A stretch of 64,000 nt of DNA, from assembly GCA_015680685.1 (NCBI GenBank), contig MNCI01017777.1:1-64000 (forward strand), given 5' to 3'. Shown in pieces: positions 11,997 to 22,349 of this stretch. This DNA is from Gnetum montanum (taxonomy: Eukaryota; Streptophyta; Gnetopsida; Gnetales; Gnetaceae). Below the pieces are notes generated by a model. The model was not told the origin of the DNA and did not search any database. It saw only the letters and a program-made list of their open reading frames with translations. Every line of letters begins with the position of its first letter. The stretch's first letter is position 1. Position numbers and translations under genes: made by a program.

Positions 11997-12479
11997 AAAG
12001 AGGAGTATCTTTGCTAATTCTTTTTGAAGTGTACAAGTATCAAGAAAGACATTAATTCATTTAGCTTCTTGATGCATTGTAGTACCTAATAACATTGTAA
12101 TCCATCCTATGATTAGGCCTATTATTTCTTATGTTAAGAAGAAGTTAGAGCATCTTGTTTCACTTTACCAATGATATCATTTTCTTCTTCATCTAGTTGT
12201 TCATATTCAAAACCTCAACCAAGCAACCAAGGGTTACCATAAGGATTAATCTTAACCTTTCATTACATTTCAACCCTTTTGTTACATATTTAAAGAGGGA
12301 AATTTATGAATTTTAATAGTTATATTATTATTTTTTAATAGTAAAAATTTTTCTATAAAGAATATTGTTAGCATTACGTTCTTGGGATGAAATTCTTTTG
12401 ATTAAAAAATACAAAGTTCTTTAGTCCATAAATATATTGGTTCATTACAAACTATTCTCCTCCTATGATTACATTATTT
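11997..12479 (-). other. Unassigned AT-rich stretch next to K1 integrase
   Basis: I see no readable frame or known motif. By position it would be the C-terminal integrase/chromodomain and 3' end of the minus-strand gypsy element K1, but nothing in the translation confirms that. The A1/K1 junction at 11996-12010 contains a short repeat of an AAAGAGGAG string. Confidence 0.3.
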
Positions 12480-13447
12480 CCTTTCTTAATTGTAGGAAGA
12501 ACAATGATAGAGTTCAACATGAAGTCTTCTTCCTTCTAGGTTGATACTTCCAAAGGCTGTAATAATCCTTTTGGCTTCTATTACTTTACTTTGATCAACT
12601 GGCATGTTGGGAAATTCTTTAGGTATTGTAGTACATCATTCTTTAATCCAGCCCAGAAATAATGCTTTCTCAAGGTCATGGAAGTCTTAAGAAATGTTGG
12701 ATGACTTAAATATGAAACTTCATATACTTTGCATAGTAACTTCCTTTACCATTCTTCCTTCTAAATACATACACATTCATTGTTGTCATACACTTTGCAT
12801 AATAACTTCTTTTACCATTACTCCTTGCAAATACATACATGTCCATTCTTGAAAATAGTTTCTTCATTGACTTCATAGTTAAGTTACTTTATTCCACATT
12901 TTACTTAATGCCTCCATAAAAAAATTTTGATTAATTGAAATATACTTAATCTAAAAATAATAATTACCATATAGTTATACTAAGTTTCTTTTTCTCATAT
13001 CAAGATTTCATTTTTTCTAAAGGTGTTTCAAATTTTTATGATTAGTTTTTAAAATAATTTTATTACAACATCGGTAAAGTTGATAAACTTTCACAACATC
13101 GATGATAGCAAGCAACTTCAAATCATGGGTGAGATATTTGTACTTAGCTCCTTGGACTTTCTTAGATTCATATGAGATAAATCTCTATCATTGGGATAAA
13201 ATAGCTCAAATCTCAATACCATAAACAATTTTGTATATTTCAAAAGATAACTTAATGTTTGGGATCCTTAAAATGGAATATGTTGTTAGGAATGAAAGAA
13301 AAGGCTTTTCATAACCATCATTACAATCAACCTTTTTCTTTCCCTATGGAATACTAGTTAGTGATGCCATAATTATAGATAAGCCTTTAATGAGTATACA
13401 ATAAAACCTAGCAAATCTCAAAAATCTTCAAACATTAGAAACATCCT
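12480..13447 (-). pseudogene. K1: chromovirus-like gypsy pol, RNase H and start of integrase
   Basis: Minus-strand reading, from high to low coordinates: an RT-to-RNase H connection resembling RSFLGLAGYYRRF (RRFLRFARFY near 13430); RNase H with YKYLTHDLKLLAIID (near 13140) and a TNHKNLKHL match to TDHKSLKYL; then the integrase zinc region YLKNFPTCQLIKV and KPKGLLQPLEVST (12540-12640), followed by LNSIIVLP where related proteins have MDFIVGLP. Many stops and frame changes. A unit of about 64 bp is duplicated in tandem within the zinc-region spacer (about 12716-12843). K1 RT should continue beyond K2 at 19338 but I cannot find it there. Confidence 0.7.
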
Positions 13448-13451
13448 CATA

Positions 13452-13926
13452 TGTGGCTTTTTCAACCTAGACACATCTTATCCAAAATCCAAATTTAATA
13501 GAATTACATGTAGAAAGAAAAACATTAGTAAAACTACTATATTAAAGCATGTAATATATAAAATATATAGAATTCAAAAGGTATATGAGCTTACAACCAT
13601 ACAAGTCATAAGATTTAAGTGATACCTAGTCTGTTACTCAAGTTCACAACACTCAACTATAGTTTTATAATATAACGCTGATGCAATCTTGTCAACGTTC
13701 CCACAGTTACAAGATGAAGTCACCAATGCCCAAGGGAGAAAGCATAATTAGTGAAGGAACTTACTTACTTTGCCTTAAGAAATTCAATTCATCTAAGAAA
13801 TATTTGGGAAATGGTATAAAGATCCTAATTACCTTTGCCCATTTATTAATTTATAAGTTCACATTCGAATCCTTAACAATTTTTAAAAGGTATTGAGCTA
13901 CATGCTACAACTTGTTGTGGGTTACA
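13452..13926 (-). repeat. 3' LTR of K2
   Basis: On the minus strand it begins TGTAACCCACAACAAG and ends GCCACA. It matches 18846-19337 along its length with several conserved blocks, e.g. AATTACATGTAGAAAG (plus, 13503 and 18900). Length about 475 bp. Confidence 0.75.
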
Positions 13927-13941
13927 TCCCCTCACAATCCA
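13927..13941 (-). other. Polypurine tract of K2
   Basis: The minus strand reads GGATTGTGAGGGGA immediately before the TGTAAC start of the 3' LTR, the expected plus-strand priming site for a gypsy element. Confidence 0.7.
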
Positions 13942-14279
13942 TCTCAGTTGTAACCTATTGTAGTTTGTATCTTTCTAATAACAAAATGGGATCAACTACA
14001 TGAATACTTTTTTATCATTTATCTCTATGTTTATTTGTAATTTTTAAAAGTCATCTTTGATTATTTTATTCCATATCTTCTTTGGTCTTCCTTCTAGTGG
14101 CTTTTCCGGAATAGTGACATAACAAACTTTATTATTTTGCTTATTTTCTGATCTTCCTTGCACTTATGAAAACCATCTAAGTTACTATTCTTATAACTTA
14201 TCTAAAGTAGAAGCCACTCGAAGGCTTCCTCTGATGTCTATATTATGTAGCTTAATTTAATTTCCAAAATTCTTCACAA

Positions 14280-14780
14280 AGATCTTCAAAAATGGTTAGT
14301 GAATTTTAATCCCTATCCCTCATAATGCTCAATTCAATATAATGCAATTTTACAAGATGCTAGAAAAATAAATTAGCCATCTAAGATGCATCACTTGCCT
14401 TCTTGGAAGGAATAATAAATGCATCTTGGTGATACTATCCACTACAAAAAAAATAGAATCATTTTTATTTTTAGTTTTAGAAATTCTCCTAACAAAATCT
14501 GTTAATGCACACTCCCATGGTAACTTTGAAATAGGTAATGGAAAACAATGAACTTCTATTCCTTCCCCCTTTGAATTTTTGACATGTTAATCATTCCTTT
14601 ATAAATCTTAGATTTCAGTAAACATATCTAGCCAATAGTAGCTTTTTCCCACAAGCTCAAGGATTTTGTCTCTTCTCATATAATCTACCATATCTTTACA
14701 ATGTTTCTTTATAAAAATTGGATATAAAATTACATTTATGAATATACACCTTTTCATTTTGAAAGATAATACCATTTTAA
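14280..14780 (-). pseudogene. K2 integrase core
   Basis: Minus-strand translation: KILELVGKSYYWLDM (zinc-domain end, near 14650); FPLPISKLPWECALTDFV, matching the IPxxPWExVSMDFV box (near 14540); NDSIFFVVDSITKMHLL, matching DSIxVVVDRxSKMAHF (near 14430); then decayed sequence to about 14290. The first catalytic Asp is kept (TDFV). Stops interrupt it. The lower region to 13941 should hold the integrase C terminus but is unreadable. Confidence 0.8.
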
Positions 14781-14879
14781 ATGTTGTAATTCCTTTATTG
14801 ATTATCTCTACAAATAAAAGACACTTTCAAATCCTTTCAAACTTGTCCAAAATCATAATATTCAATGTATAAGTAAGAA

Positions 14880-15730
14880 AAATCATCCATAACTTCTTGT
14901 CATGTGTTGAAGCTTATAATATGCATTCTTAACAATGCATTAGTTTGTACATTTCCCTTTCTACTTATATGCTTCAAAATGAAATTGAGCTCTTATAATT
15001 ATGCCACTAATTTTTATGCATTTGCCAATCAACTTCTTTCAAAAATTCAAAAAAATTTAGTGCTTTATAACTAGCCATCATTAAAAATTCACTTGAAAAC
15101 AAATAATGTCTTCAATGTTTGATGACATGGACAATTGCATAGAATTACTTCTTATAAGCACTATATTTTTCCCTTGATTTATCAAGCTTTTTAGAAAAGA
15201 AAGGAGTAGATTCATCTTCTTGTGATAGAAATTGCTCAAATTGCAAGTCCACATGCATTCATCTCCACTTGAAAAGGTTTTTGAAATTTGAAATTGTAAA
15301 AATTCATTCACTTGTAATCTTCTAGGAAATGACTTGCCTCATCTAGCTTTTGGCTCATAAGCCTTAAATGACTAGAACGCTCCTTCTCATTTGACTTGTT
15401 CATAATAACTTCATCAATGAACATATTGCAACATTTTCCAATCAATTCCTTCATACATCATGCATTGCAAGTCATTTGAAAAAAACATCTAGTGTTTTGA
15501 ACATTGTCTTCCATTCATCACTTGGTCTGACTCTAACTTGATGATATATACTCTTTAGACTAATTTTTCTAAATACTTTAGTGTGTAAGAGCATCGATAA
15601 TATCATCTATCCTTATAATAGAGAAATGATATCTTAATATAATCATATTCATTGTCTGTAAATTAATGCACATCCTTCATTCTATAGTTTCTTTCTTTGA
15701 AATAAGAACCAGTAAAAATAGATAAGATGA
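14880..15730 (-). pseudogene. K2 reverse transcriptase and RNase H
   Basis: RT on the minus strand from about 15720: WRMCINLQTMN (match to WRMCIDYRALN), RYHFSIIRIDDIIDAL (match to RYPLPRIDDLLDQL), then a decayed stretch ending NMFIDEVIMN where YLDDILIxS is expected (near 15420). RNase H near 15080-15300: EQFLSQEDESTPFFSKKLDK and REKYSAYKKLFYAIVHVIKH, matching the SKKLxxxExxYSxYDKELxAIV block, then KGNVQTNALLR for GKxNxVADALSR (near 14970). Some of these come from different frames, so frameshifts are present. Confidence 0.8.
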
Positions 15731-16172
15731 TATTTATTTTCTCACAAACCCAATGCCAACAGTCTCCTCTACTTAATTTTAAAGCTCTACTCTTTGATTT
15801 GGTATCATCTAATATGCTCTTTCATTTGGAATTATAACCCATTAAATGAAATAAATTTGATGGTAGACATTTCTCATTAGTGGTAGTCCTTATAGTTTTC
15901 ACTTGAAGACATTACAAAATTGACTAGCTAATCATTCAATCACTACTAAAAGATCACATTACTTAGGAATAATAAAGAAATTATAAATATAAGAAAAATA
16001 ATTATTGTCTTTTCATGTCCTTTAATGTATTTTCTCTTCCCTAAGAGAATAAAAGATACATTCATTAAGGATTAATTTCTCACTTGTTTATTTATCATTG
16101 GAACCAAATCATGGAATTCATCATCTTTAACCACTAATTAAATATTCTTAGAATTATCAAATTTAGCACCAT

Positions 16173-17040
16173 TGATTAGTGGTGAGATAACCCTATGCCC
16201 AACCCTATAAATTACTAGCATTCATGCATGATCTAGTCAAATTTTGCAGACCTTAAGTTCTCAAGTACATTGGTTCAATGATGTGAAATCTAATTGAAAC
16301 AATCATTGTCTTCCAAGTTCCACTCATGAGGCACAAGTCTACGATCAAGTGCAACTGATATATATGATTTCTATCATTTTGTATTTTTATAAGTGTGATT
16401 GCCTAAAACAAGAATGAAAGGTAGAGGAAATTAATATCTAAATAATCTACTACCTAACTAGCCTAGCACAAGCACCCATTCCCTCTTCTTGGACACATCT
16501 TGAATGCATGTGGCACTGCTAGGTTACCCAACATTAATCATTTCTAGGTTACCAAGTGCTACACATATGTTCAAAGTGGTCGTGCATGTGTTCATTAACA
16601 ACTGAAAACTAATTTCTTAACTAAAGTGCATTAAAGTAAAGTTCATGAAAGTAATTTTTATGAATGGTAAATGTATCGAAGAAAACATTAATCTATTCTC
16701 AATGTTGCAAGGTTTACTAAAAGGGCTTGTCTTTATTCCTATCACATTGATGTGCTTAGGTACATTAGTTCTCAAATAAATGTTTGTACACACTCAAAAT
16801 CCTACTATGGGCACTTAAAAAATATTCTAACTTTGGAGAAAACAAATTGGAAGAGTTTTGCTATACTATGACAAAAAATGATGCAAAATCATGTGCCCAA
16901 GTGCTATGTTTATAGGTTGGAATATACCTTGCAATAAAGGATATTTGATATCATGTCTTGGGATTTGATATTAGGCATCCAATATCGAGGCTCTAATTTC
17001 AGGTATCAAATATTAGAGACAATCAAATCATGACTCATTA
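16173..17040 (-). repeat. Solo LTR S1 (GATATC-type Athila subfamily) inserted in K2
   Basis: Plus-strand ends are TGATTAGTGG (16173) and CATGACTCATTA (17040), i.e. decayed TGATGA/CATCA ends on the minus strand. It is flanked by an exact 5-bp duplication ACCAT at 16168-16172 and 17041-17045. The TATA box (TATAAACA on minus) is at about 16907-16914. The U3 holds GATATC-like units at 16940, 16947, 16967, 16981 and 17002. There is no internal region, so this is a solo LTR left by LTR-LTR recombination. Confidence 0.88.
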
Positions 17041-17359
17041 ACCATAATTAAAATTTCAAAGTCTCCCAAGGATTATATTAGCATAATTATTCATTAGCAC
17101 AATACAAATAATTTTATTAATGAAATATAAAAATTTTAATTTCAAGAAAACATTGCTTTCTTACCTCTTGATAGAAATCGCTTCATATCTAATACACCTT
17201 GTAGGTTTTAGAATGAGCATGAGTCACTAAATTCAATCTAGAAACAATCCTAAATGAAAGTACATTCTCTTGATCATCTCTATCAATTAAAATATAAGTC
17301 CATTCCTAACTCTTGAGACATCTAGTCCAAATCTAAATAATAGTTAACTTAAATGATTA

Positions 17360-18829
17360 TCCCTTACATTTTCATTTTCCATGAATGGTTTTGATCATTT
17401 TAGATACATCCTTAATATTAGAAGCATTAGAATTTCTTCTTGGAAATGTTTTATGTGATGAATCTTCCTTCTCCATGGTTTGAACCTTCTCTTCCTTAAT
17501 AACCTTTTGAAGAGAACATTGCCATTGATTATGCCCCATTTTTCTACAACTTAATCTTTAGATCTTGGAAGAATTTATGTCCTTGGAATGATTACCTTGC
17601 TTTCTTAAATCCCATTTAACCTTTCCCTTATCTTCTTACGTCTTGTTTGTTTGTTTCTTTTCTATATAACCTTCTTTAACCTCTAATTTTAATTTGGTTC
17701 TCTTCTTAAATTTGAAAACCTTATTCTTTCCATTTTCTAGTTATTTTTCCTTGCTTCCAAACCCATTAATCTTTTTCAAGCCTTTAATGCTAAATCATAA
17801 GTCCCATCTAAGGTTTGAGACTCATAGAAAAAGTGTTTGTAGAGGTATTACATCTTCAAATCTTCAAAGAAGATAGATGCCTATGCATTTTACTTTATCC
17901 AACTCTTGCTTGATGAAACAAATTCTAAAATGTAAAGTAGAATTCATTCACATCCTTCTCATATTACCCCAAGAATTTCAACTTCATAATGATATCTTTC
18001 CTCTTCTTTGATTGCTCATATTTTAAACTCAACATGTATTGCATTAAGGGTTATTCCCTTATTTCTACATTATTTTACATGAAAAGAACTGTTAGACTTC
18101 TTTTCCTATTAAATAGAAGTAATTTCTTCTATCTTTGATTTAGTAATTAATATCCTCAAATGATTATATATCTCCAACTTAAAATATTTATTCATTGTCT
18201 TTAATCATGAATCAAATGCATGTGCACCATTCATACCATTGAAGGATGTTAGCTCAACATAAGAAAGCCTTGCATTTCTAAATTCTCTTACATGGCTAAT
18301 CTTATCTCCATTATCTAGCTTTGAGTTCTTAGATGTGCTTGATAAATAAACAATTGATGGATCTCTTTGGTATCTAAACTAAAATTAGGATTCATTCCTC
18401 TTAAAATTATTGTTCCATGAGAATCTAGAATTTCATGTGTGAAACGAATGACTTCTTATCTCTTCATCTATCATCATCTTCATCTCTAGCCAATAAATCA
18501 TAATGTTCATGCCTAACATAAGATAGACTTGCATTAGAATACTTTTTAGCATCCAATTTCTTTAGCCTATCTACCCTTATTATAAAGGCATATTTTAGAT
18601 CCTCTATATCCCTATTGAGGGTCTATACTAATTACAAGAGATATAATACACGAAAATATTACATATCAAATTAAAGATCTAGGATAATCATCTTCAAATT
18701 ACCTAAGAAACACAATCATTTAAATCTAAATAATATTTAGATTTTGAAACCTCAAATAATTCACCTAATTAGTCATGGAAAAAAACTTAAGAATAAATTT
18801 AATCATATAAACTAAGTTATTCCAATATG
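17360..18829 (-). pseudogene. K2 gag region with zinc knuckle
   Basis: The minus strand reads CRKMGHNQWQC at about 17515-17548, the CxxxGHxxxxC half of a gag knuckle; the leading cysteine pair is damaged. It is followed by a Lys/Glu-rich stretch (KVIKEEKVQTMEKED). The rest up to the primer site at 18830 is Ser/Leu-rich in plus-strand reading, with no clear capsid motif visible by eye; by position it is gag. The part between 15730 and 17360 outside S1 should hold protease and the RT N terminus, and I could not read these. Confidence 0.6.
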
Positions 18830-18845
18830 TTTTCTAATACCACAG
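18830..18845 (-). other. Primer-binding site of K2 (initiator tRNA-Met type)
   Basis: The minus strand reads TGGTATTAGAAAAC next to the U5 end, against the usual plant gypsy site TGGTATCAGAGC. A 3-base spacer separates it from the LTR end, as is common for chromoviruses. It differs from the tRNA-Asp site of the Athila copies. Confidence 0.65.
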
Positions 18846-19337
18846 CGTGGCACATATCTTTTCCAACTCATACACATTTGATTGAAATTCCAAGTTCAAC
18901 AAAATTACATGTAGAAAGGAAAAACTATTAGAAATCTCTCTATTAAAGCATCCTATATTAAAGATGCATAAAACACAAAAGGTATGTGAGATCACAATAA
19001 TATAAGCTATAACATTTAGGAAGTACCTATTCTCTTATTCAAATTTATAATGCTCAATAATAGCTCCAAAATATTAGACTTATACAACCCTCTTAACCTC
19101 ATCTCACTTACAAGATGAAGTTAGAAACGTTCAAGGAAATAAGCATAATTTCCCAAGGGAGTTACTTAATTTTCCTCAAGAAACTCAACTTATCCAAGAG
19201 ATAACAAATGGTTAAAGGACTAATTACGTTACCCATACATCAATTTATAAGTATGGTTTTAAATGCCAAATGATTCACAAGTTTAAATTATTTTTAAAAA
19301 TTATCAAGCCACCATCTACAACTTGTTACAAGTTATA
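18846..19337 (-). repeat. 5' LTR of K2
   Basis: Matches 13452-13926. The U3 end on plus reads AAGTTATA at 19331-19337, corresponding to GTTACA in the other LTR; the U5 end is beside the primer site. By eye roughly three quarters of positions agree with its partner, so this is an old copy. Confidence 0.72.
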
Positions 19338-20091
19338 TCCTTTGTAGTACATTTTTCAAAGAAGCACCTATTCTCCTTTCTAGTAGCTACGAGGTGTATC
19401 TAAAGTTGCTAATTATACCAAATCTCAAGAGGAAATTTCTTACCTAAAATAATCCAAAATGTAAAAACATCTGCAAATAATCCTAAAATTGAACAAAAAA
19501 CTTTCTAAGATTTGTAAGGACCATACAAGAAGGAAAATTACAACTTGGAATGAGAGATCACCTTTAAGACCTTTATTCTAACATAATGTATCATTTGTAA
19601 AGTTTATCTTTTAACTCAAAACATTATCAATATCCCTTAGAATATCTCTTGTTTAAAAATTTTGTTGTATTACCACTTTTTATCTAAGTAGTATCCTTAC
19701 TATACTTCTTTTATAATACAATGGTCATTAATTGAAGGCTTGATGTTCATCTTACAAAAGTGGATTTAGGAGGATTGACCGATGGGTTAGAGTTTGACAT
19801 TGTTTTAACTAGTTACACCTATGCTAAAACACATGAGTTTTGACAACTTGAGAAATAAGTACTTATTTTATAATTTTTTGAATATTAATCTTTCACTATC
19901 TTTTGCCCTCTATTAAAAAATAAAGTCTACTTGGCTATCATATTTTGGAAAATAAGGTATTAAGTTTAATTGTAAGAGTGTTCCCATGAAAATCCTAAAT
20001 CACAAGTTTAATTCTAATGACTAATTTGAGAAAAAATTTCATATAACATTATAAATAACCTATTATTACTTTTTTCTTTGACCTATGTATT
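19338..20091. other. Unassigned AT-rich interval
   Basis: No long reading frame, no LTR ends and no match to another part of the window that I can see. It should contain the continuation of K1 upstream of its RNase H, but no RT motif is readable on the minus strand. It ends where LTR sequence resumes at about 20092. Confidence 0.3.
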
Positions 20092-20684
20092 GGGACATTC
20101 AAATTCCTGAACACACGAGTGTGAATGGTAAAAAAGATAAGCTTCTTGATCAAACCTTATAGTACTTGGATTAGATTAATGATTTATTTATGCATTCATT
20201 TTTTCATTAATGACAACATTAATTAAGCTAAATTAGGTTTTGAGCCATCAATCAATTAATTAAGCTAAATAGATTAAGCACATAAGTATAATTTCTTGAA
20301 ACGTAAACATGTATTTGCTTGGTAACCCCAATAGCGTTATTGTTTGGTTTGCGTAGTAGCATAACACTTGGTAATCCCAGTAGCAAGTATTTGGATTTAG
20401 GATGTGTACGACAAGTGGGACTAGATGCTTATGTTAGGACTAGTTAGACATTAGTTAATTAATTAGATATTGGTAGTATTAAATCATCTTATCTTTATAT
20501 TTCAGCATCACAAATTCTAAAAACATATAATCATAAAAATAATATACCTCAATTACACTTAACTATACCATGTACATTAGAAGTGTAATTGGGAAGATAA
20601 TGAATGACCTTAAGGCGATGTTCATTACCTAGATGACTAGTGTACCGAAGAACATAAAGCCCCTAGAATTTGATTGGAATTAAA
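20092..20684 (+). repeat. Athila LTR fragment, R-U5 part
   Basis: Contains the R/U5 portion of the family LTR: CTTATAGTACTTGGATTAG, then the repeated CTTGGTAACCCC / CTTGGTAATCCC units (20320-20375), TTAGGATGTGTACGACAAG and the TACACTTAACTATACC block. The U3 and the final about 60 bases with CTCATCA are missing, so both ends are truncated. The bases from 20685 to 20764 are unassigned. Confidence 0.75.
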
Positions 20685-21343
20685 AAAGCATTAAAATCAT
20701 TGATACTAGTTTTGAAATCATCCTTAATAGATTTAATTATTTTAAAAAGGATTCATTTATAAGTTGATAAGCCATCAATAAGACAAGTTGTGTTGATGCA
20801 TACCTATCAACATAGCCTTATTAATGTATTCCCTTCAATGCATGCTAGAATGCATTGATGCTAATGTAGTCATTGCCTATATAAATACACAAAACCCTCA
20901 CATTTATGATAGATTTCAGTCATAGCCATAGCTAAATTCTTGTAGTTTTTTCTTACAAGATTTATAATATTTCTCTCCATGTTCCTGCAACATGGATTTA
21001 TGAAATTGCAAGCATTTTATTTGAGTGCATATGTACCTCGACACATTTTCATGGATAGGAATAAAATTCAGATTTCCTATATTTATGTAGCACTTTAACT
21101 AGCATAATTCTACTTTTTAGCATTTAATTTTCACACAATTTATTTTCATGTTATTAATTAATTAATGTTATTATTCATAAGCATGTGAGTATGGCCACTA
21201 CAAGCATAACATATTAATGCTTTGTAATCCTAGGAGTGGATGCTTGATGCACCTAGTAGTGTACACTTGGTAACCCAACAATGTTAATATAGGTTTAGGA
21301 TGTGTACTCCACATTATAATAGTTACTTAATGCAATACCTAAT

Positions 21344-22271
21344 TGATGAATGGTTAGGTACACCTACACTCAATGATATGAATACGAGTGTTTTCACAAG
21401 CGATCCGGTTGAACTCCGTAGACGGACTAATTGCGGCACCTAGACAGTTAGCCTTAGGTCGCAGTTCGCTATCTTCCCACCTGGACTAGTATTATATTTG
21501 TCATGTATGGTTTAGTCCAGAGTGAGGTGTATGATGTGTTCTAACTTAATGCTACTCTTGAAGGCAGTGGAAAGTAATATTAACTAAGCTAGGAGGAAAG
21601 GGTAAGAGAGCCTAAACTAGGCTAAGTGCAATGAGCATCCATTCCTTAATCATCCATACACATCTTGGACCTTGTGCATAACTACCACTGGGATTACCAA
21701 GCGTAGATCCTAGGTAAGCTACTAGGTTACCAAGTAGTCACAGTTAAATGCTTGTGATTAAGTTGTACTCATTTTGTATTTAACGTGAGATAAGGGTGAG
21801 AGAGATTAAATAAGAAAGCAGTAAATAACAATTAAATAATTAAATAATTAAACTAAGTGAATGCTGCAATGATGAAGTAATCTCAATCTTTATTTCTAGT
21901 CATGTGCATGTCCAAGTACGTCACACTCGAATGAAGGATGTCGTACAATTACAATCACCACACTGCGAGAAAATACTGGGAAATTATTCTATCTTTGGAA
22001 GGGACAAAATGCCAAAGTTTGGCTAAGGAACTAAAACTGGATGACTAAAATTGGGAAATCTACCTCTTATTTATAGATATTATGGGCTGTGATATCGTGT
22101 ACGTGATATTGCATGCGTGATATCACATGCATGATATTGTTGCTGATGTGATATCGCAGCCCATGTGATATCACAGTTGTAATATCATGGTAGTGATATC
22201 ACAATCACTGTGATATCACGGATGTGATATCACAGCAGCGATATCATAGCCAAAAAATTCATGACTCATCA
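21344..22271 (-). repeat. Solo LTR S2 with an array of GATATC palindromes in U3
   Basis: Plus-strand ends are TGATGAATGG (21344) and GACTCATCA (22271), flanked by an exact 5-bp duplication CTAAT at 21339-21343 and 22272-22276. TATA (TATAAATA on minus) at 22068-22075. It retains many CpGs (e.g. around 21400-21480), so it is younger than the LTR it sits in. No internal sequence, hence a solo LTR. Its U3 array is listed separately. Confidence 0.92.
22091..22245. repeat. Palindrome array: 11 GATATC-type units at 14/17-bp steps
   Basis: Units start at 22091, 22105, 22119, 22133, 22150, 22167, 22181, 22195, 22212, 22226 and 22240. Eight are GATATC, two GATATT and one AATATC, most inside the larger palindrome GTGATATCAC. 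Steps are 14,14,14,17,17,14,14,17,14,14. The array lies 16 bp upstream of the TATA box of S2 in the transcriptional direction, the usual place of LTR enhancers. Confidence 0.9.
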
Positions 22272-22349
22272 CTAATTATTTAAAAAATTTAATTATTAAA
22301 TCTTCATTTAGTCATCTAGTAAATAGGAGAAAAATAATAAAAGAAAATA

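Larger units (their letters stand above)
13452..19337 (-). mobile_element. K2: chromovirus-like Ty3/gypsy element with both LTRs
   Basis: Minus-strand element. 3' LTR at 13452-13926, polypurine tract beside it, pol at 14280-15730, gag with a zinc knuckle near 17515, iMet-type primer site at 18830-18845 and 5' LTR at 18846-19337. A family-unrelated solo LTR (S1) is inserted at 16173-17040. It lies next to K1 RT-RNase H, so it probably inserted in K1. The flanking 5-mers (TCATA and TCCTT) do not match, so either the limits are a few bases off or the duplication has decayed. LTR similarity is low by eye, indicating an old insertion. Confidence 0.78.
20765..22349 (+). repeat. Athila LTR of the N1 subfamily, split by solo LTR S2
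   Basis: Starts TGATAAGCCATCAATAAG (20765) and has a TATA box near 20878 (CCTATATAAATAC). It runs to 21343, is interrupted by S2, and resumes at 22277 with TAATTATTAAATCTTCATTTAGTC-like U5 sequence also seen at 33528-33580. At about 22349 it is cut by LINE L-3. Joining across one CTAAT restores LTR homology. Confidence 0.8.

Noticed and set aside
17694-17876. Plus-strand open frame of 60 codons in K2
   Set aside because: Antisense to the K2 gag region; Phe/Leu-rich composition is the complement of a Lys/Glu-rich gag stretch.
22091-22245. CRISPR-like array
   Set aside because: Units are 6-10 bp palindromes at 14/17-bp steps inside an LTR in a plant genome; there are no spacers and no cas genes.
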